DNA from: Shinella zoogloeoides
GTDB lineage: Bacteria; Pseudomonadota; Alphaproteobacteria; Rhizobiales; Rhizobiaceae
Assembly: GCF_003574625.1 (NCBI RefSeq)
Contig: NZ_QNUJ01000002.1
Span: 124,001-188,000 of the forward strand
Reading direction: 5' to 3'
Length of the DNA stretch: 64,000 nt
This document shows, piece after piece, positions 17,129 to 27,481 of this stretch; position 1 is the first letter of the stretch; each line of letters starts with the position of its first letter. The notes beneath the pieces are model-generated. The model was not told the origin of the DNA, made no database searches, and was given only the letters and a program-made list of their open reading frames with translations. The translations under genes and the position numbers were made by a program.

Positions 17129-17902
17129 ATGTCGCTCAATTATCCCGCACCGTCTGCGCTCGCCGTAACCGCCATCGCGCAGGACGATGTTTCCTTCGCC
17201 GGCCCGCCGCATCGCCACCAGGATGCACAGCTGATCTATGCGCGATCCGGTGTCGTGTCGGTCTCGACCGAAAGCGGCACCTGGATCGTGCCGCCCAATC
17301 GGGCGGTGTGGGTCCCGCCCATGGTGGAACATGCGACACGCAGCCACGGCCCGGTGGAGTTCCGCGCGATCTTCGTTCGCCCCGATGCCGCGGGATCGCT
17401 GCCCGGCGCCTGCGGGGTGGTGGAGGTGTCGCCCCTGCTCAGGGAGCTCATCCTGCGGCTGGTCGAACTGCAGGGACGGGACATTACGGATTTCAGCCGG
17501 CGCGTGTGCGAGCTGTTGCTGGAAGAACTGACGTTCCTGCCCGCAGAACCGCTCAACCTGCCGATGCCGTCCGACAGACGGCTTCGGGATCTTTGCCAGA
17601 CATTGCAATCCGATCCCGGCATGGCGCTTGCCCTTGTCGATGCAGCATCGCGCACCGGCATGAGCCGGCGCAGCTTCATGCGTCATTTCGAACACGAGAC
17701 GGGCATGACCTACGGCCGCTGGCGCCAGCAGGCAAGGCTGCTTGCCGCCCTGCCCGCACTGGCCGGCGGGCAACCGGTTCTATCGGTCGCGCTGGACTGC
17801 GGCTATCAAAGCGCCAGCGCTTTCGCGGCAACGTTCAAGCGCAGCCTTGGACGAAGGCCATCGGACTACTTCAACAACAATGCGAAAAACACCGCGGGGT
17901 GA
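17129..17902 (+). CDS. AraC-family transcriptional regulator with N-terminal cupin
   Basis: 257 residues from the ATG at 17129. The N-terminal half is a cupin sensor (HRHQDAQLIYARSGVVSVSTESGTWIVPPNRAVWVPP). The C-terminal 100 residues contain two helix-turn-helix motifs (LALVDAASRTGMSRRSFMRHFEHETGMTYGRWRQQARLL; VLSVALDCGYQSASAFAATFKRSLGRRPSDYF). It is divergent from leuA, and no obvious transporter target sits on its other side: the next gene is convergent and starts at 17911. Target unknown. Confidence 0.87.
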   Translation: MSLNYPAPSALAVTAIAQDDVSFAGPPHRHQDAQLIYARSGVVSVSTESGTWIVPPNRAVWVPPMVEHATRSHGPVEFRAIFVRPDAAGSLPGACGVVEVSPLLRELILRLVELQGRDITDFSRRVCELLLEELTFLPAEPLNLPMPSDRRLRDLCQTLQSDPGMALALVDAASRTGMSRRSFMRHFEHETGMTYGRWRQQARLLAALPALAGGQPVLSVALDCGYQSASAFAATFKRSLGRRPSDYFNNNAKNTAG

Positions 17903-17910
17903 CTCCGTCC

Positions 17911-18702
17911 TTATCTGAGAGTCTCGACAATCGCATCGGCATCCCCGCAATCCTGGTCCGAAGGCGCGCTGCCAGCCCGTTCGTTGATTGCCGCGGCCGC
18001 CTCAATGGCTGCCTTCATCCGTGCGATGGTGTCAGGCGACTGATCCTTCATCATGATCTCGGAAGCGAGGGTCGATACGTTTACGGAGCGCATGTTGAGC
18101 TCCAGCTCGGAGCAGCTTGCGGAAGCAGGCGCGCTGCCGGCCTCGTTGGCGGCAGCAGGATCGGCTGTCCCCAGGCGAACGGTCGAGACGGCAAGGTCAC
18201 AGGCGGGTGAGAAGCGCCCGGATTTATCTTCGGGATAGATGCATTCGAAATTATAGGCTTTCCCGTCGACCACCGTGAATATGTAGCGGTTGATGGCGAC
18301 GTTGCTGAACCTCGCATTGGTGAACACCATGTCGATGGCAGGCTGGCCGAGCAGGGTGGTCATTGCGGTGGACTTGAGTCTGATCGAGGGCAGAACGGCG
18401 ATCGCCTTCGTGAATTCATCGACGATGACATCGCGCGTTTGCTCGCTTACTTGCGAGATGCTTCCAGGGTCACGCGGCCCGAGGAAAGTGATAAGCACGT
18501 CGCCGTTGCTCATCGTCGAGGCCGTAACACCCGTTACGTCACCGGTCCCGTCAGGGAACATATGGCTTAGCGTGAAGTCCACCGGGTATTGGAAGCTGTA
18601 CGATCCGTCATCCGCCTCGAAGCTCCGCGTTTCCTGCGCCGCGGCCAGCGCCGGGACGATGAGGACCAGTGCCAGCAATCCGGCGCGCGCGAGCAATGTC
18701 AT
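17911..18702 (-). CDS. exported hypothetical protein
   Basis: 263 residues from the ATG at 18702 (GGAG ten bases upstream; an in-frame start at 18738 is the alternative). A signal peptide (MTLLARAGLLALVLIVPALAAA) precedes a domain with a pattern seen in periplasmic PsbP/DcrB-like proteins (SYSFQYPVDFTL, AMTTLLGQPAIDMVFTNARF), followed by a C-terminal helical extension with conserved-looking cysteines. Assignment to that fold is tentative. It is convergent with the AraC gene, separated by eight bases. Confidence 0.62.
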   Translation of the reverse strand: MTLLARAGLLALVLIVPALAAAQETRSFEADDGSYSFQYPVDFTLSHMFPDGTGDVTGVTASTMSNGDVLITFLGPRDPGSISQVSEQTRDVIVDEFTKAIAVLPSIRLKSTAMTTLLGQPAIDMVFTNARFSNVAINRYIFTVVDGKAYNFECIYPEDKSGRFSPACDLAVSTVRLGTADPAAANEAGSAPASASCSELELNMRSVNVSTLASEIMMKDQSPDTIARMKAAIEAAAAINERAGSAPSDQDCGDADAIVETLR

Positions 18703-18895
18703 TGCGATACCACTCCAAACAATCCGATTCGCGGACATTTTTCCTATACCGTCACATGCCCGATTTCAGTAACAGAAAGAACCCCTTGCGACGCAAGCGA
18801 GGACAACAAATGTGCAGCGCCCGGTGATTTCGGTCCCGTCTCATGACGCCCCGGAACGAGACGCGAGACCGATGAATCGCCTGACGCTTGCACGA

Positions 18896-20143
18896 TCAGC
18901 GGAAGGCGACCTCGAGGTTCTGCCTGTCGCCTGAGATGACGGAGCAGGCCGTCTCAAATCCCTCCGCTTTTATCGCGAGCCGGAACTCCGACGGGATGCC
19001 GGCCGTGTTGGTGACCGTAATGCCCGCGCCATCCACGCCGAGGCTTTTCACGGTGCAGTCGACCGTCGAGCGGCGATCGTTGAAGATGACACTTCCCGCC
19101 TTCAACACGCGGCGGCGCGCGCCCATCCCGTTGGCGGCCTGCATCGAGGACCAGGAAACGCAGCGATTGCGGCCACTGCCCTTTGCCCGGTACATTGCGG
19201 CATCCGCCTGGGCCAGCAGGGTATCGACATCCCGTCCGACGATGGACAAAGCCGAGACCCCGAAGCTGGCGGTCACGGCGAGCGTGCCGAAGTCCCCGCA
19301 GATCGGCCGGGCGCAAACTTCCGCCCGCAGCTTTTCGGCCGCGGCCATCGCGTCCTCCGCCCCAATATGGGGGAGCAGGATCGCGAACTCCTCTCCGCCG
19401 AGCCGCCCGAACAGGTCGCTGGCGCGAAGGTTGGCGCGGCAGGTCGCGGCAACGGCTTTCAGCACCTCGTCGCCCGCTGCATGGCCATGCGTATCGTTGA
19501 CCAGCTTGAAACGGTCGACATCGAGCAAGATGCAGGCGAGATCGTGCTTGTGGCGCAGTGCGGCGGCGATAAGCTGCTCCGCCTCCCGCTTGAAGGCGCG
19601 GCGGGTCAGTGCCTCGGTCAGGCTGTCTGTGGAGGCGGTCTGCATCAATTCGATCCTGTCCATCGCCACTCCCGCCAGCTCCTCGAGAACGCAGAGATCC
19701 CTGCGGCCAAAGGAGCGAGGCGCCCGGTCGATCGCGCAGACCGTACCGATCGTGATCCCGGCTTTCGTCTTCAGCGGCACGCCGGCATAGAAGCGGATAT
19801 GCTCAGGGCCCGTGACGGCCGGATGCGCGACAAATCGCGGAACCTTCATCGCATCCTGCACGATCATCGGTTGCTCGTCGGCGGCGACATAGCGGCAGAA
19901 GGTGTCTTCAAGAGGCACCTCATCGGCAGAAAGGCCCGAACAGGCCTGATACCATTGCCGATGCCCGTCGATGAATGAAACAAGGCCGATTTCGACATCG
20001 AATACCTGCTGGATCAGCCGAACGATCCGGTCGAAGCCACTGTCACGCGGACCATTGAAAAGGTCGAGTTGCTCAAGCGCAGCCAGACGCCCCTTCTCAC
20101 GTTGAACAGCTTCCGCCGACGACTTACCGAATACCCTGGCCAT
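18896..20143 (-). CDS. diguanylate cyclase with GAF, GGDEF and PilZ-like domains
   Basis: 415 residues; the ATG at 20143 follows GGGGGAG. Residues about 25-165 form a GAF sensor (ALEQLDLFNGPRDSGFDRIVRL through GTVCAIDRAPRSF). A GGDEF domain follows with active-site GGEEF, and an RxxD inhibitory site (RASD) lies five residues ahead of it, so product inhibition by c-di-GMP is likely. The C-terminal 90 residues resemble an alphaproteobacterial PilZ domain (RRRVLKAGSVIFND, CTVKSLGVDGAGI) with a degenerate DxSxxG. It makes c-di-GMP and may bind it. Confidence 0.85.
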   Translation of the reverse strand: MARVFGKSSAEAVQREKGRLAALEQLDLFNGPRDSGFDRIVRLIQQVFDVEIGLVSFIDGHRQWYQACSGLSADEVPLEDTFCRYVAADEQPMIVQDAMKVPRFVAHPAVTGPEHIRFYAGVPLKTKAGITIGTVCAIDRAPRSFGRRDLCVLEELAGVAMDRIELMQTASTDSLTEALTRRAFKREAEQLIAAALRHKHDLACILLDVDRFKLVNDTHGHAAGDEVLKAVAATCRANLRASDLFGRLGGEEFAILLPHIGAEDAMAAAEKLRAEVCARPICGDFGTLAVTASFGVSALSIVGRDVDTLLAQADAAMYRAKGSGRNRCVSWSSMQAANGMGARRRVLKAGSVIFNDRRSTVDCTVKSLGVDGAGITVTNTAGIPSEFRLAIKAEGFETACSVISGDRQNLEVAFR

Positions 20144-20377
20144 CACTCGAAACTCCCCCATTCCCATTCGCCTCGACAAAAGCGAATTGGACAAATCAGG
20201 TGGTTCCTTTGAACATGGCGATGTCGTTCAGGCAATCGACGAAAACGGAAATGCCCGTTTTTGCCGTTTGGGCATGATCATGGAGCGTTTGCGCAAGGCG
20301 CCTGGCCAGGGAGATTCACCCGGACGCAATCCATCGGGTTTGGCGAGCAGGCGGCTGCGGGAAATCCGCCGTCCTCA

Positions 20378-21676
20378 TCAACTCGTGACGCGAGGGCTTT
20401 TTACAGCCTTGATGAAAAGGGCTTTCATGGCTGCCTCGATGCCCTCCGTGGGGCTGACTTCAAAATAAAGGTCGTCGCTTGCGCATTCCTTCATCTTGCC
20501 GCCGATCTCGCTCTGGAAGGGCTTGATCCAGGAATTGTACCAATCGTTCGTCGGCAGGGGGAGATAGGTCGTATAGAGGACGGCCACCCGGATGCCGCGA
20601 TCCTTCAAGGCCTTGCAATACTTGACATCGATCGGCTCCTGACAGCGATTGCCGGTGAGCTTCTTCGTGCAGCCCTTCGGTTTGTTGCTATCGCCCACGC
20701 CGTCTGCGACGAAGAAGACGATCTTCTCACGATTCGTCATGGTGGTGCCGTCGCCAGGCTGGTCGATCTCGGCATTGATCTTGGTCAGGGCGTCATCGAA
20801 GCTCGTCTGCTGGTCGTTGTCGTAGCCCTGATAAGGTATGCTCATCAGCTTGATATTCTCGGCCGCCTTCTTGATCGCGGAAAGATCCGCAGTCAGTTTC
20901 GAGACCGTGTAAAGCTTCACGTCCGTCGCCGCTTCACCGAACGTATAGGCGGCAATGCGGAACTGGCCGGAGTATTTCTGCGTACTGACAGCCTCGTCCA
21001 TCAGGGCGGCGGTCGCCTTCGCGACGACGTCGATGCGTATCGTCGCGCCGATCTTGCGTGCAAGATTGTAATAGCTGTTTTTATCGCTGACGCCGTTGTT
21101 GACGATATGGCAGGCGAAGGCGCATTTGTCGGAGGTGGCGTTGACGAGCTTGGTCACGTCTGCCGGAGTTGCACCCACGCCCATGGAGGGGGTGTTGTCG
21201 AGCAGCATGAAGAAGTCGATAAAGCTGTCCGTCTGGTAGGTGGCCGTCGCCGTTCCCGAGACGGTGATCGAATTTTTCCCCAGGATCCTCATGAAGGTCG
21301 TTGGAATCTCCGCCGTGAAGTCGACGCGGGAGTTCAGGTTGCTGCCCTTCTTGAAGACAGACATGTCGACGGACAGGGTCACGTCCGTCAACGCATTGGG
21401 GCGCTGCGCCAGGAAGAACAGACGGCCATCCTCCGCGGCGATCTTGACCTCGCCATCGGCACCCATCTTGACCGCTTCGGCAACCCCTTGCGATTTTTCA
21501 GTAATGGCCGCCAGAGCGGCGGCATCCGCAGCATCGAAAAGTTGCGACCGAATGAAGACGGCCTGGCTGAAGTCGATCGCAGCGCCGGCGGCGCCGAAAA
21601 ACGGCACGCTGACCAAGGCTGCAAGCATCCCGAAATTGCCAGATTTGCTGCGTGCAAACGCTGAAAACCAACGCAT
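20378..21676 (-). CDS. TadE/TadG-type pilus assembly protein with VWA-like domain
   Basis: 432 residues; the ATG at 21676 follows GAGGGGGC. The N-terminus is a Flp-pilus TadE/G-like motif (SKSGNFGMLAALVSVPFFGAAGAAIDFSQAVFIRSQLFDAADAAAL), a membrane anchor with a pseudopilin-like helix. The remainder is a von Willebrand factor A-like domain with FFMLLDNTPSMGVG (a MIDAS-like DxTxS variant) and KIVFFVADGVGDSNK. Such proteins sit in the envelope near Tad pilus systems; no other tad genes are visible here, so it stands alone. Confidence 0.8.
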   Translation of the reverse strand: MRWFSAFARSKSGNFGMLAALVSVPFFGAAGAAIDFSQAVFIRSQLFDAADAAALAAITEKSQGVAEAVKMGADGEVKIAAEDGRLFFLAQRPNALTDVTLSVDMSVFKKGSNLNSRVDFTAEIPTTFMRILGKNSITVSGTATATYQTDSFIDFFMLLDNTPSMGVGATPADVTKLVNATSDKCAFACHIVNNGVSDKNSYYNLARKIGATIRIDVVAKATAALMDEAVSTQKYSGQFRIAAYTFGEAATDVKLYTVSKLTADLSAIKKAAENIKLMSIPYQGYDNDQQTSFDDALTKINAEIDQPGDGTTMTNREKIVFFVADGVGDSNKPKGCTKKLTGNRCQEPIDVKYCKALKDRGIRVAVLYTTYLPLPTNDWYNSWIKPFQSEIGGKMKECASDDLYFEVSPTEGIEAAMKALFIKAVKSPRVTS

Positions 21677-21893
21677 GTTGCCCCCTCGGTCCAGATCGAA
21701 ACAACATCGGGCCAAAGCGATAACGGGCAATTAAGAAGTTAGAAAAATATGTTCAAAAGCATGCGGTTTTCTCGAACACCCCATCCGTTCCGGCGAGTAA
21801 ACTCCAGGTCATTCAATTCTGGTCTGACATGCGGATCACTCGAACCAGCACATGGCCATGGGCCAACACCGTTTCGACGGCGCCTGAAAACGG

Positions 21894-21925
21894 TACGGGC
21901 ATCCAGCCTTCACCGGATGCCCGTA
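21894..21925 (-). terminator. dctA rho-independent terminator
   Basis: TACGGGCATCC and GGATGCCCGTA form a perfect 11-base stem with a ten-base loop. On the minus strand it lies 38 bases beyond the dctA stop and is followed by CCGTTTTC. Confidence 0.85.
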
Positions 21926-21962
21926 TATCTGCATGATTTCGGGATAATCCCTGCTTCCAGCC

Positions 21963-23294
21963 TTATTGCGCCGGCGACAGGGCGGGCACTTCGGCCAGCG
22001 TCCCGGTGGCGCCGCCCTCCAGCGCCGCATTGAGCTTTTCGACATCCAGCTCGTTTTCCCAGCGCGCGACGACGATCGTCGCGACGGCATTGCCGACGAA
22101 GTTGGTCAGCGCACGGCATTCGGACATGAAGCGGTCGATGCCGAGGATCAGCGCCATGCCGGCGACCGGCACGGAGGGCACGACCGAAAGCGTCGCGGCC
22201 AGCGTGATGAAGCCAGCGCCCGTGATGCCCGCAGCCCCCTTCGAGCTCAGCATGGCCACGAGCAGGAGGAGAATCTGGTCGCCGATCGGCAGCGAGATAT
22301 CCATGGCCTGGGCGATGAAGAGCGCGGCAAGCGTCATGTAGATGTTGGTGCCGTCGAGATTGAACGAATACCCCGTCGGAATGACAAGGCCGACGACCGA
22401 GCGCTTGCAGCCGGCCTTTTCCATCTTCTGCATCAGGCCCGGCAGCGCCGCTTCCGACGACGAGGTACCGAGAACGAGCAGCAGCTCTTCCTTGATGTAG
22501 CGGATGAGCGCCAGGATGGAGAAGCCGTTGTACCTGGCGACAGCTCCCAGCACCACGAAGACGAAGAGGAACGCGGTGATGTAGAAGGTGGCGATCAGGA
22601 AGGCGAGGTTGGCAACCGAACCGATGCCGTACTTGCCGATGGTGAAGGCCATGGCGCCGAAGGCGCCGATGGGCGCGGCCTTCATCAGGAGGGCGACAAG
22701 GCGGAAGATCGGCGAGGTCAGGGACTGCAGGAAATCGACGACGGGCTTGCCCTGTTCGCCGACCATGCCGAGCGCGATACCGAACAGAACCGAGAAGAAC
22801 AGCACCTGCAGGATATCCCCATCGGAAAAGGCGCCGACGATGGTCTGCGGGATGATGTTCATCAGGAAACCGGTAATGGTCGATTCATGCGCCTTGGTGG
22901 CATAGGTCGCGACCGCATTGGCATCGAGCGAGGCCGGCGCGATATGCATGCCGGCGCCCGGCTGCACGACATTGGCGACGACCATGCCGACGGCAAGCGC
23001 CAGAGTCGAGAATGTCAGGAAGTAGATCATCGCCTTGCCGGCGACACGGCCGACCTTCTTAAGGTCCGACATACCGGCAATGCCGGTGGCGACAGTCAGG
23101 AAGATCACCGGCGCGATGATCATCTTGACCAGCTTGATGAAGGCATCTCCGAGCGGCTTCAGGCTGGCGCCGAAATCGGGATAGAAATGGCCGACGAGCA
23201 TGCCCGCGATGATGGCGACGATCACCTGGAAATACAGATGGGTGTAGAACGGTTTGGGGTCACGCGTTTCGGTGACGGCGGACGAGATATGCAC
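21963..23294 (-). CDS. dctA: C4-dicarboxylate/proton symporter DctA
   Basis: 443 residues from a GTG at 23294 with AAGGAGG five bases ahead. It has the DAACS (SLC1) family pattern: [39 protein letters not shown], the serine-rich hairpin [17 protein letters not shown], and the substrate/sodium motif [21 protein letters not shown]. It imports succinate, fumarate and malate, the main carbon for nitrogen-fixing bacteroids in rhizobia. It is divergent from dctB-dctD and has a sigma-54 promoter with an upstream palindrome at 23370-23475. Confidence 0.95.
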   Translation of the reverse strand: MHISSAVTETRDPKPFYTHLYFQVIVAIIAGMLVGHFYPDFGASLKPLGDAFIKLVKMIIAPVIFLTVATGIAGMSDLKKVGRVAGKAMIYFLTFSTLALAVGMVVANVVQPGAGMHIAPASLDANAVATYATKAHESTITGFLMNIIPQTIVGAFSDGDILQVLFFSVLFGIALGMVGEQGKPVVDFLQSLTSPIFRLVALLMKAAPIGAFGAMAFTIGKYGIGSVANLAFLIATFYITAFLFVFVVLGAVARYNGFSILALIRYIKEELLLVLGTSSSEAALPGLMQKMEKAGCKRSVVGLVIPTGYSFNLDGTNIYMTLAALFIAQAMDISLPIGDQILLLLVAMLSSKGAAGITGAGFITLAATLSVVPSVPVAGMALILGIDRFMSECRALTNFVGNAVATIVVARWENELDVEKLNAALEGGATGTLAEVPALSPAQ

Positions 23295-23369
23295 GGCTTC
23301 CTCCTTTCGCACCCCCACCGATGAAACGGCTCTTCCCGGGGTGGCTTGCTGTAACTGCCGGCTAGATCA

Positions 23370-23384
23370 GCAAGGGATGTGCCA
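23370..23384 (-). promoter_or_regulatory. sigma-54 (-24/-12) promoter of dctA
   Basis: On the minus strand TGGCAC-N5-TTGC matches the sigma-54 consensus (GG at -24, GC at -12) exactly. Transcription would start about 12 bases downstream, 60-70 bases before the dctA start codon. It requires RpoN and an activator such as DctD, whose gene lies opposite. Confidence 0.9.
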
Positions 23385-23457
23385 AGTCGCGTGGAGGCGA
23401 CTAAGCGCCGATTATTATTGATCTATTTCTTTCGCACCGAGAGGACCCAGGCGAATT

Positions 23458-23475
23458 TGTGCGACTATCCGCACA
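23458..23475. promoter_or_regulatory. candidate DctD upstream activator site
   Basis: TGTGCG-N6-CGCACA is a perfect inverted repeat about 75-90 bases upstream of the sigma-54 promoter, where DctD enhancer sites lie in other rhizobia. A weaker half-related copy (GTGCGATTTCATGC) starts at 23492, about 33 bases further, consistent with tandem sites. Confidence 0.7.
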
Positions 23476-23517
23476 GGCTCGATTGAATATCGTGCGATTT
23501 CATGCTCAAATTTGACG

Positions 23518-25356
23518 ATGGACGTCACGGCCAACCGCACCGCCGCCGATCTTTCCCGCTCGACGCGGCGGCAGTGGCTTGTCTTCACCGTGCTGCTCCT
23601 CGCCCTTTCGCTCGGGGCGCTCCATGCGGCCGGCGTCTACGGACGGTCCTCCGCCCTTTCCATGCTGGAGGAACAGGGAAGGACGGAAGCCAACCTCAAG
23701 GTCGCCTTGCTGCGCGCCGTGCTGGAACGCCCGCGCGCCCTGCCCTTCCTGCTTTCGCGTGACCGGGACGTCACCGACGCCTTGACGGATAACGCACAGG
23801 CCAAGCGCCGGTTTCTCGACCGGAAGCTGGAGGAACTCGTCGCCGGCACGAGTGCGGCGGTGATCTACGTCATCGACGCCAGCGGCATCGCGATCTCCGC
23901 GAGCAACTGGCGGGAACCGACGAGTTTCGTGGGCAACGACTACACGTTCCGCGCCTATTTCTCCCGCGCCATGCAGCAGGGCACGGCCGAACATTTCGCG
24001 CTCGGCTCGGTCAGCAAGAGGCCGGGCCTTTACATCTCGCATCGCATCGGCCCGGTCGACGCTCCGCTCGGCGTCGTCGTGGTCAAGATGGAGTTCGACC
24101 AGCTCGAAAGGGACTGGCGCGAGACACAGCGTCCCTCCTATGTCGTCGATGCCCATCATATCGTGCTGATTACCAGCATCCCGTCCTGGCGCTTCATGAG
24201 CACGGAGCCGCTGCCGGCCGAGAGCCTTGCCGCCATCCGGGAAAGCCTGCAGTTCGGCGCGGCCCCGCTTCTGCCCCTTCCCTTCGAGAGGCAGGCGGAG
24301 GGCAATCTGGTACGCGCCCTCCTGCCGGGCGGCGGCGCGGAGACCTACCTGCGTATCACGGCGCCCGTCGCTTCGACGCCATGGCAATTTGAATATCTCA
24401 TGCCGGCGGGCCGGGCGGTTGCGGCCGGCATGCGTGAAGCCCGGCTCCTGACCCTCCTGCTTCTCGGGGCGGGCGCTTTTCTCGCCGCCCTCTGGCTGCG
24501 CCGGCGGCAGGTCGCACGCGCCAATGCCGCACGCGAACAGGCAGCGCGTGAAGAGCTGGAGCGTCGCGTGATCGAACGCACCAGCGATCTCAGCCGCGCG
24601 CGCGACCATCTCGAAGCCGAGATCGCCGACCATCGCATGACCGAGACGAAACTGCAGGCCACCCAGCAGGATCTGGTGCAGGCGAACCGCCTTGCCATTC
24701 TCGGGCAGGTCGCGGCGGGCGTCGCCCATGAAATCAACCAGCCGCTCGCCACCATCCGCGCCTATGCCGACAATGCCAAGGTGTTTCTCAGCCGTGGCAG
24801 GTCCGGGCCCGTACTGGAAAACCTGGACCATATCGCCGGCCTGACGGAGCGGATCGCCACCATTACGGAAGACCTCAAGGCTCTCGCCCGCAAGGGCAGC
24901 ACCGCCGAGGAACCCGTCGCCTTGCGGGACGTCATCGACGGCGCGGTCCTGCTGCTGCGCAGCCGCTTCACCGGCAGGCTGGAGCGGCTGAGGATCGCGC
25001 CGCTGCCGGCGAACCTTACGGTTCGCGGCAACCGGCTCCGGCTCGAGCAGGTGCTGATCAACCTCTTCCAGAACGCGCTGGAGGCCGTCGAGGCGCAGGA
25101 CGACGGCCGGGTCGATGTCACCGTCGCCGTAAGCGAACGCGACATCGTTCTCCATGTCTCCGACAACGGCCCCGGCCTTCCGGATGCGATCCTCGCCCAA
25201 CTGTTCGAGCCCTTCAACACATCGAAGGAAAAGGGGCTCGGATTGGGTCTCGTCATCGCCAAGGATATCGTCTCGGACTATGGCGGACGGATCGAGGTCG
25301 AGACGAATGCGTCCGGCGCCACGTTCCGCGTCCATCTCAGAAAGGCTGGAACATGA
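23518..25356 (+). CDS. dctB: C4-dicarboxylate sensor histidine kinase DctB
   Basis: 612 residues from the ATG at 23518 (a TTG two codons earlier is possible). Two membrane segments (about 18-38 and 305-325) flank a large periplasmic double-PAS sensor domain that detects succinate-type ligands. After a coiled-coil stretch the kinase core follows: H-box [21 protein letters not shown]-box [13 protein letters not shown]1/G2 boxes ([22 protein letters not shown]). It phosphorylates DctD, encoded next with a four-base overlap (ATGA). Confidence 0.93.
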   Translation: MDVTANRTAADLSRSTRRQWLVFTVLLLALSLGALHAAGVYGRSSALSMLEEQGRTEANLKVALLRAVLERPRALPFLLSRDRDVTDALTDNAQAKRRFLDRKLEELVAGTSAAVIYVIDASGIAISASNWREPTSFVGNDYTFRAYFSRAMQQGTAEHFALGSVSKRPGLYISHRIGPVDAPLGVVVVKMEFDQLERDWRETQRPSYVVDAHHIVLITSIPSWRFMSTEPLPAESLAAIRESLQFGAAPLLPLPFERQAEGNLVRALLPGGGAETYLRITAPVASTPWQFEYLMPAGRAVAAGMREARLLTLLLLGAGAFLAALWLRRRQVARANAAREQAAREELERRVIERTSDLSRARDHLEAEIADHRMTETKLQATQQDLVQANRLAILGQVAAGVAHEINQPLATIRAYADNAKVFLSRGRSGPVLENLDHIAGLTERIATITEDLKALARKGSTAEEPVALRDVIDGAVLLLRSRFTGRLERLRIAPLPANLTVRGNRLRLEQVLINLFQNALEAVEAQDDGRVDVTVAVSERDIVLHVSDNGPGLPDAILAQLFEPFNTSKEKGLGLGLVIAKDIVSDYGGRIEVETNASGATFRVHLRKAGT

Positions 25357-26699
25357 ACGCGCCCGTCCTCCTCATCGATGACGACCGGCAATTGCTGCGC
25401 GCCACCGCGCAGACGCTGGAGCTTGCCGACTTCTTCGTCACGCCCTTCGCATCCGCCGCCGAAGCACTGCCACAGCTCGACCTGAATTTCGCGGGTGTCG
25501 TCGTCTCGGACATCCGCATGCCGGGCATGGACGGCCTCCAGCTTTTCGAGCGCATCCGCGCCCTCGACGCGGAGATCCCCGTCATCCTCATCACCGGCCA
25601 CGGCGACATTCCCACGGCCGTCAAGGCCATCCAGGACGGCGTCTACGATTTCATCGCCAAGCCCTTTCCGGCGGAGCGCCTTATCCAGTGCGTGCGCCGC
25701 GCCGCGGAAAGACGCAGCCTCGTCCTCGAAAACCGCCGCCTTCGCGAGGCGGCGCGGCAGGCGGAGGACGACATCCCGCTGATCGGCCAGACGCCCGTCA
25801 TGGAGCGCCTGCGCCAGACACTTCGCCAGATCGCCGATACCGACGTCGACGTGCTGGTGACGGGCGAGACCGGCAGCGGCAAGGAAGTCGTGGCGCGCCT
25901 GCTGCACGGCTGGAGCCGGCGTGCGAAGGGCAATTTCGTGGCGCTCAATTGCGGCGCCTTGCCCGAGCAGGTCATCGAGAGCGAACTCTTCGGCCACGAA
26001 CCCGGCGCCTTCACCGGCGCGCAGAAAAAGCGCATCGGCCGCATCGAGCATTCAAGCGGCGGCACGCTCTTCCTCGACGAACTGGAGAGCATGCCGCTCT
26101 CCACCCAGATCCAGATGCTGCGCGTACTGGAAATGCGGGAGGTAACGCCGCTGGGCACCAACGAGGTGCGCCCCGTCGATATCCGCATCGTCGCAGCCGC
26201 CAAGGTCGATCTTTCCGATCCCGGGCAGCGCAAGGCGTTCCGGGAAGATCTCTATTATCGCCTGAACGTCGTCTCGATCCTGATCCCGCCGCTACGCGAG
26301 AGGCGGGAAGACATCCCGCTTCTCTTCAGCTACTTCGCCGAGCGCGCGGCGCAACGGTTCCAGCGCGCCGCACCGGCCCTTTCCAGCGATATCCTGCGGC
26401 ACCTGCGCGCGCATGACTGGCCGGGCAATGTGCGCGAACTCTCGCATTTCGCCGAACGCGCCGTCCTCGGCATGGTGTCGCGTGCGGCCACGGCCGCCGC
26501 CTCCTCGCAGGCGACGGGCGCTGGCTCGCTTCCCGAGCAACTGGACAGGCTGGAAGCCGAGATTATCCGCGATGCGCTTTCCGCTCACGGCGGCAACGTG
26601 CAGCAGACGCTCGTGGCGCTCGGCATTCCCCGCAAGACCTTCTACGACAAGCTGCAGCGCCACGGTATCGTGCGGCGGGAGTTTGTTGCCAGGGAATGA
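25353..26699 (+). CDS. dctD: C4-dicarboxylate response regulator DctD (NtrC family)
   Basis: 448 residues. An N-terminal receiver ([16 protein letters not shown]; phosphorylated Asp in [14 protein letters not shown]) is followed by a sigma-54 activation domain (Walker [15 protein letters not shown], sigma-contact GAFTGA in [11 protein letters not shown], Walker [13 protein letters not shown]) and a Fis-type helix-turn-helix ([23 protein letters not shown]). It should activate dctA through the palindrome at 23458-23475 and the -24/-12 promoter. It overlaps dctB by four bases. Confidence 0.95.
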   Translation: MNAPVLLIDDDRQLLRATAQTLELADFFVTPFASAAEALPQLDLNFAGVVVSDIRMPGMDGLQLFERIRALDAEIPVILITGHGDIPTAVKAIQDGVYDFIAKPFPAERLIQCVRRAAERRSLVLENRRLREAARQAEDDIPLIGQTPVMERLRQTLRQIADTDVDVLVTGETGSGKEVVARLLHGWSRRAKGNFVALNCGALPEQVIESELFGHEPGAFTGAQKKRIGRIEHSSGGTLFLDELESMPLSTQIQMLRVLEMREVTPLGTNEVRPVDIRIVAAAKVDLSDPGQRKAFREDLYYRLNVVSILIPPLRERREDIPLLFSYFAERAAQRFQRAAPALSSDILRHLRAHDWPGNVRELSHFAERAVLGMVSRAATAAASSQATGAGSLPEQLDRLEAEIIRDALSAHGGNVQQTLVALGIPRKTFYDKLQRHGIVRREFVARE

Positions 26700-26788
26700 A
26701 GCGTGGGCGCCTCACGGGCACGGCGACATTCTCCGGATGAGAAAATCGTGAGGACGAGGGGGTACTTCCCCGAACAGCGCAGGATGCG

Positions 26789-27481
26789 TCAGCCCTCGTC
26801 GGCGAGCCTGTAGCCGACGCCGGTTTCCGTGAGGATGTATCGCGGCTGGTCCGGCATGCGCTCGATCTTCTGCCGGATCTGGCGGACATAGACGCGCAGA
26901 TACTGCACGTCGGTCTGGCCGTCCCAGACCTGTTCGAGCAGGAAGCGATGGGTCAGCACCTTGCCGGCATGCTGCACGAGGATGCGCAGGATGTCGTATT
27001 CCTTCGGCGAGAGTTTTATCTCCTCCCCGGCCACCTTGACGATGCGCTTGACGAGATCGACCGAGAGATCGCCGACCTGGAAGACCGGCTTTTCCCCGTG
27101 GCTCTGCAGCCGATGGCGCAGGGCGACGCGAATTCGCGCAACCAGCTCGTTCATGCCGAAGGGCTTGGCGACATAGTCGTCCGCGCCGAGTTCCAGCGCC
27201 TTCACGATGCCGGCCTCGTCGGTGCGGCTCGACAGGATGATGATCGGCAGGTCCACCCCCTCGCCGCGCCATCTGGCCAGAAGGTCATGCCCCGGCATGT
27301 CGGGCAGGCCGAGATCGAGCACGATGAAATCGGGCCTTTCCGACTTGACCAGTTCCGTCGCCACCCTGGCATTCATCGCCTCGATCACGACATAGCCCTG
27401 CGCGGAAAGCCCGACGCGCAGTAGCTTGCGGATGGGCGGCTCGTCGTCGACGACCAGGATGCGGACGCCGGCGCCGGTCAT
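26789..27481 (-). CDS. kdpE: response regulator KdpE
   Basis: 230 residues of the OmpR/PhoB class. Receiver ILVVDDEPPIRKLLRVGL with the phospho-acceptor in FIVLDLGLPDMPGHD, conserved Lys in DYVAKPF, then a winged-helix output domain (LSPKEYDILRILVQHAGKVLTHRFLLEQVWD; LRVYVRQIRQKIE). It is the last gene of the kdp operon and overlaps kdpD by four bases. It activates kdp expression when potassium is scarce. A direct repeat at 35121-35140 upstream of the operon is a candidate target. Confidence 0.94.
   Translation of the reverse strand: MTGAGVRILVVDDEPPIRKLLRVGLSAQGYVVIEAMNARVATELVKSERPDFIVLDLGLPDMPGHDLLARWRGEGVDLPIIILSSRTDEAGIVKALELGADDYVAKPFGMNELVARIRVALRHRLQSHGEKPVFQVGDLSVDLVKRIVKVAGEEIKLSPKEYDILRILVQHAGKVLTHRFLLEQVWDGQTDVQYLRVYVRQIRQKIERMPDQPRYILTETGVGYRLADEG

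Noticed and set aside
18830-18872. Imperfect long hairpin beyond the GGDEF-PilZ gene
   Set aside because: Stem is interrupted and no T-tract follows on the minus strand; could be a terminator but evidence is thin.
26758-26771. Short GGGG/CCCC stem between dctD and kdpE
   Set aside because: Only four pairs and no T-tract; too weak to call a terminator.
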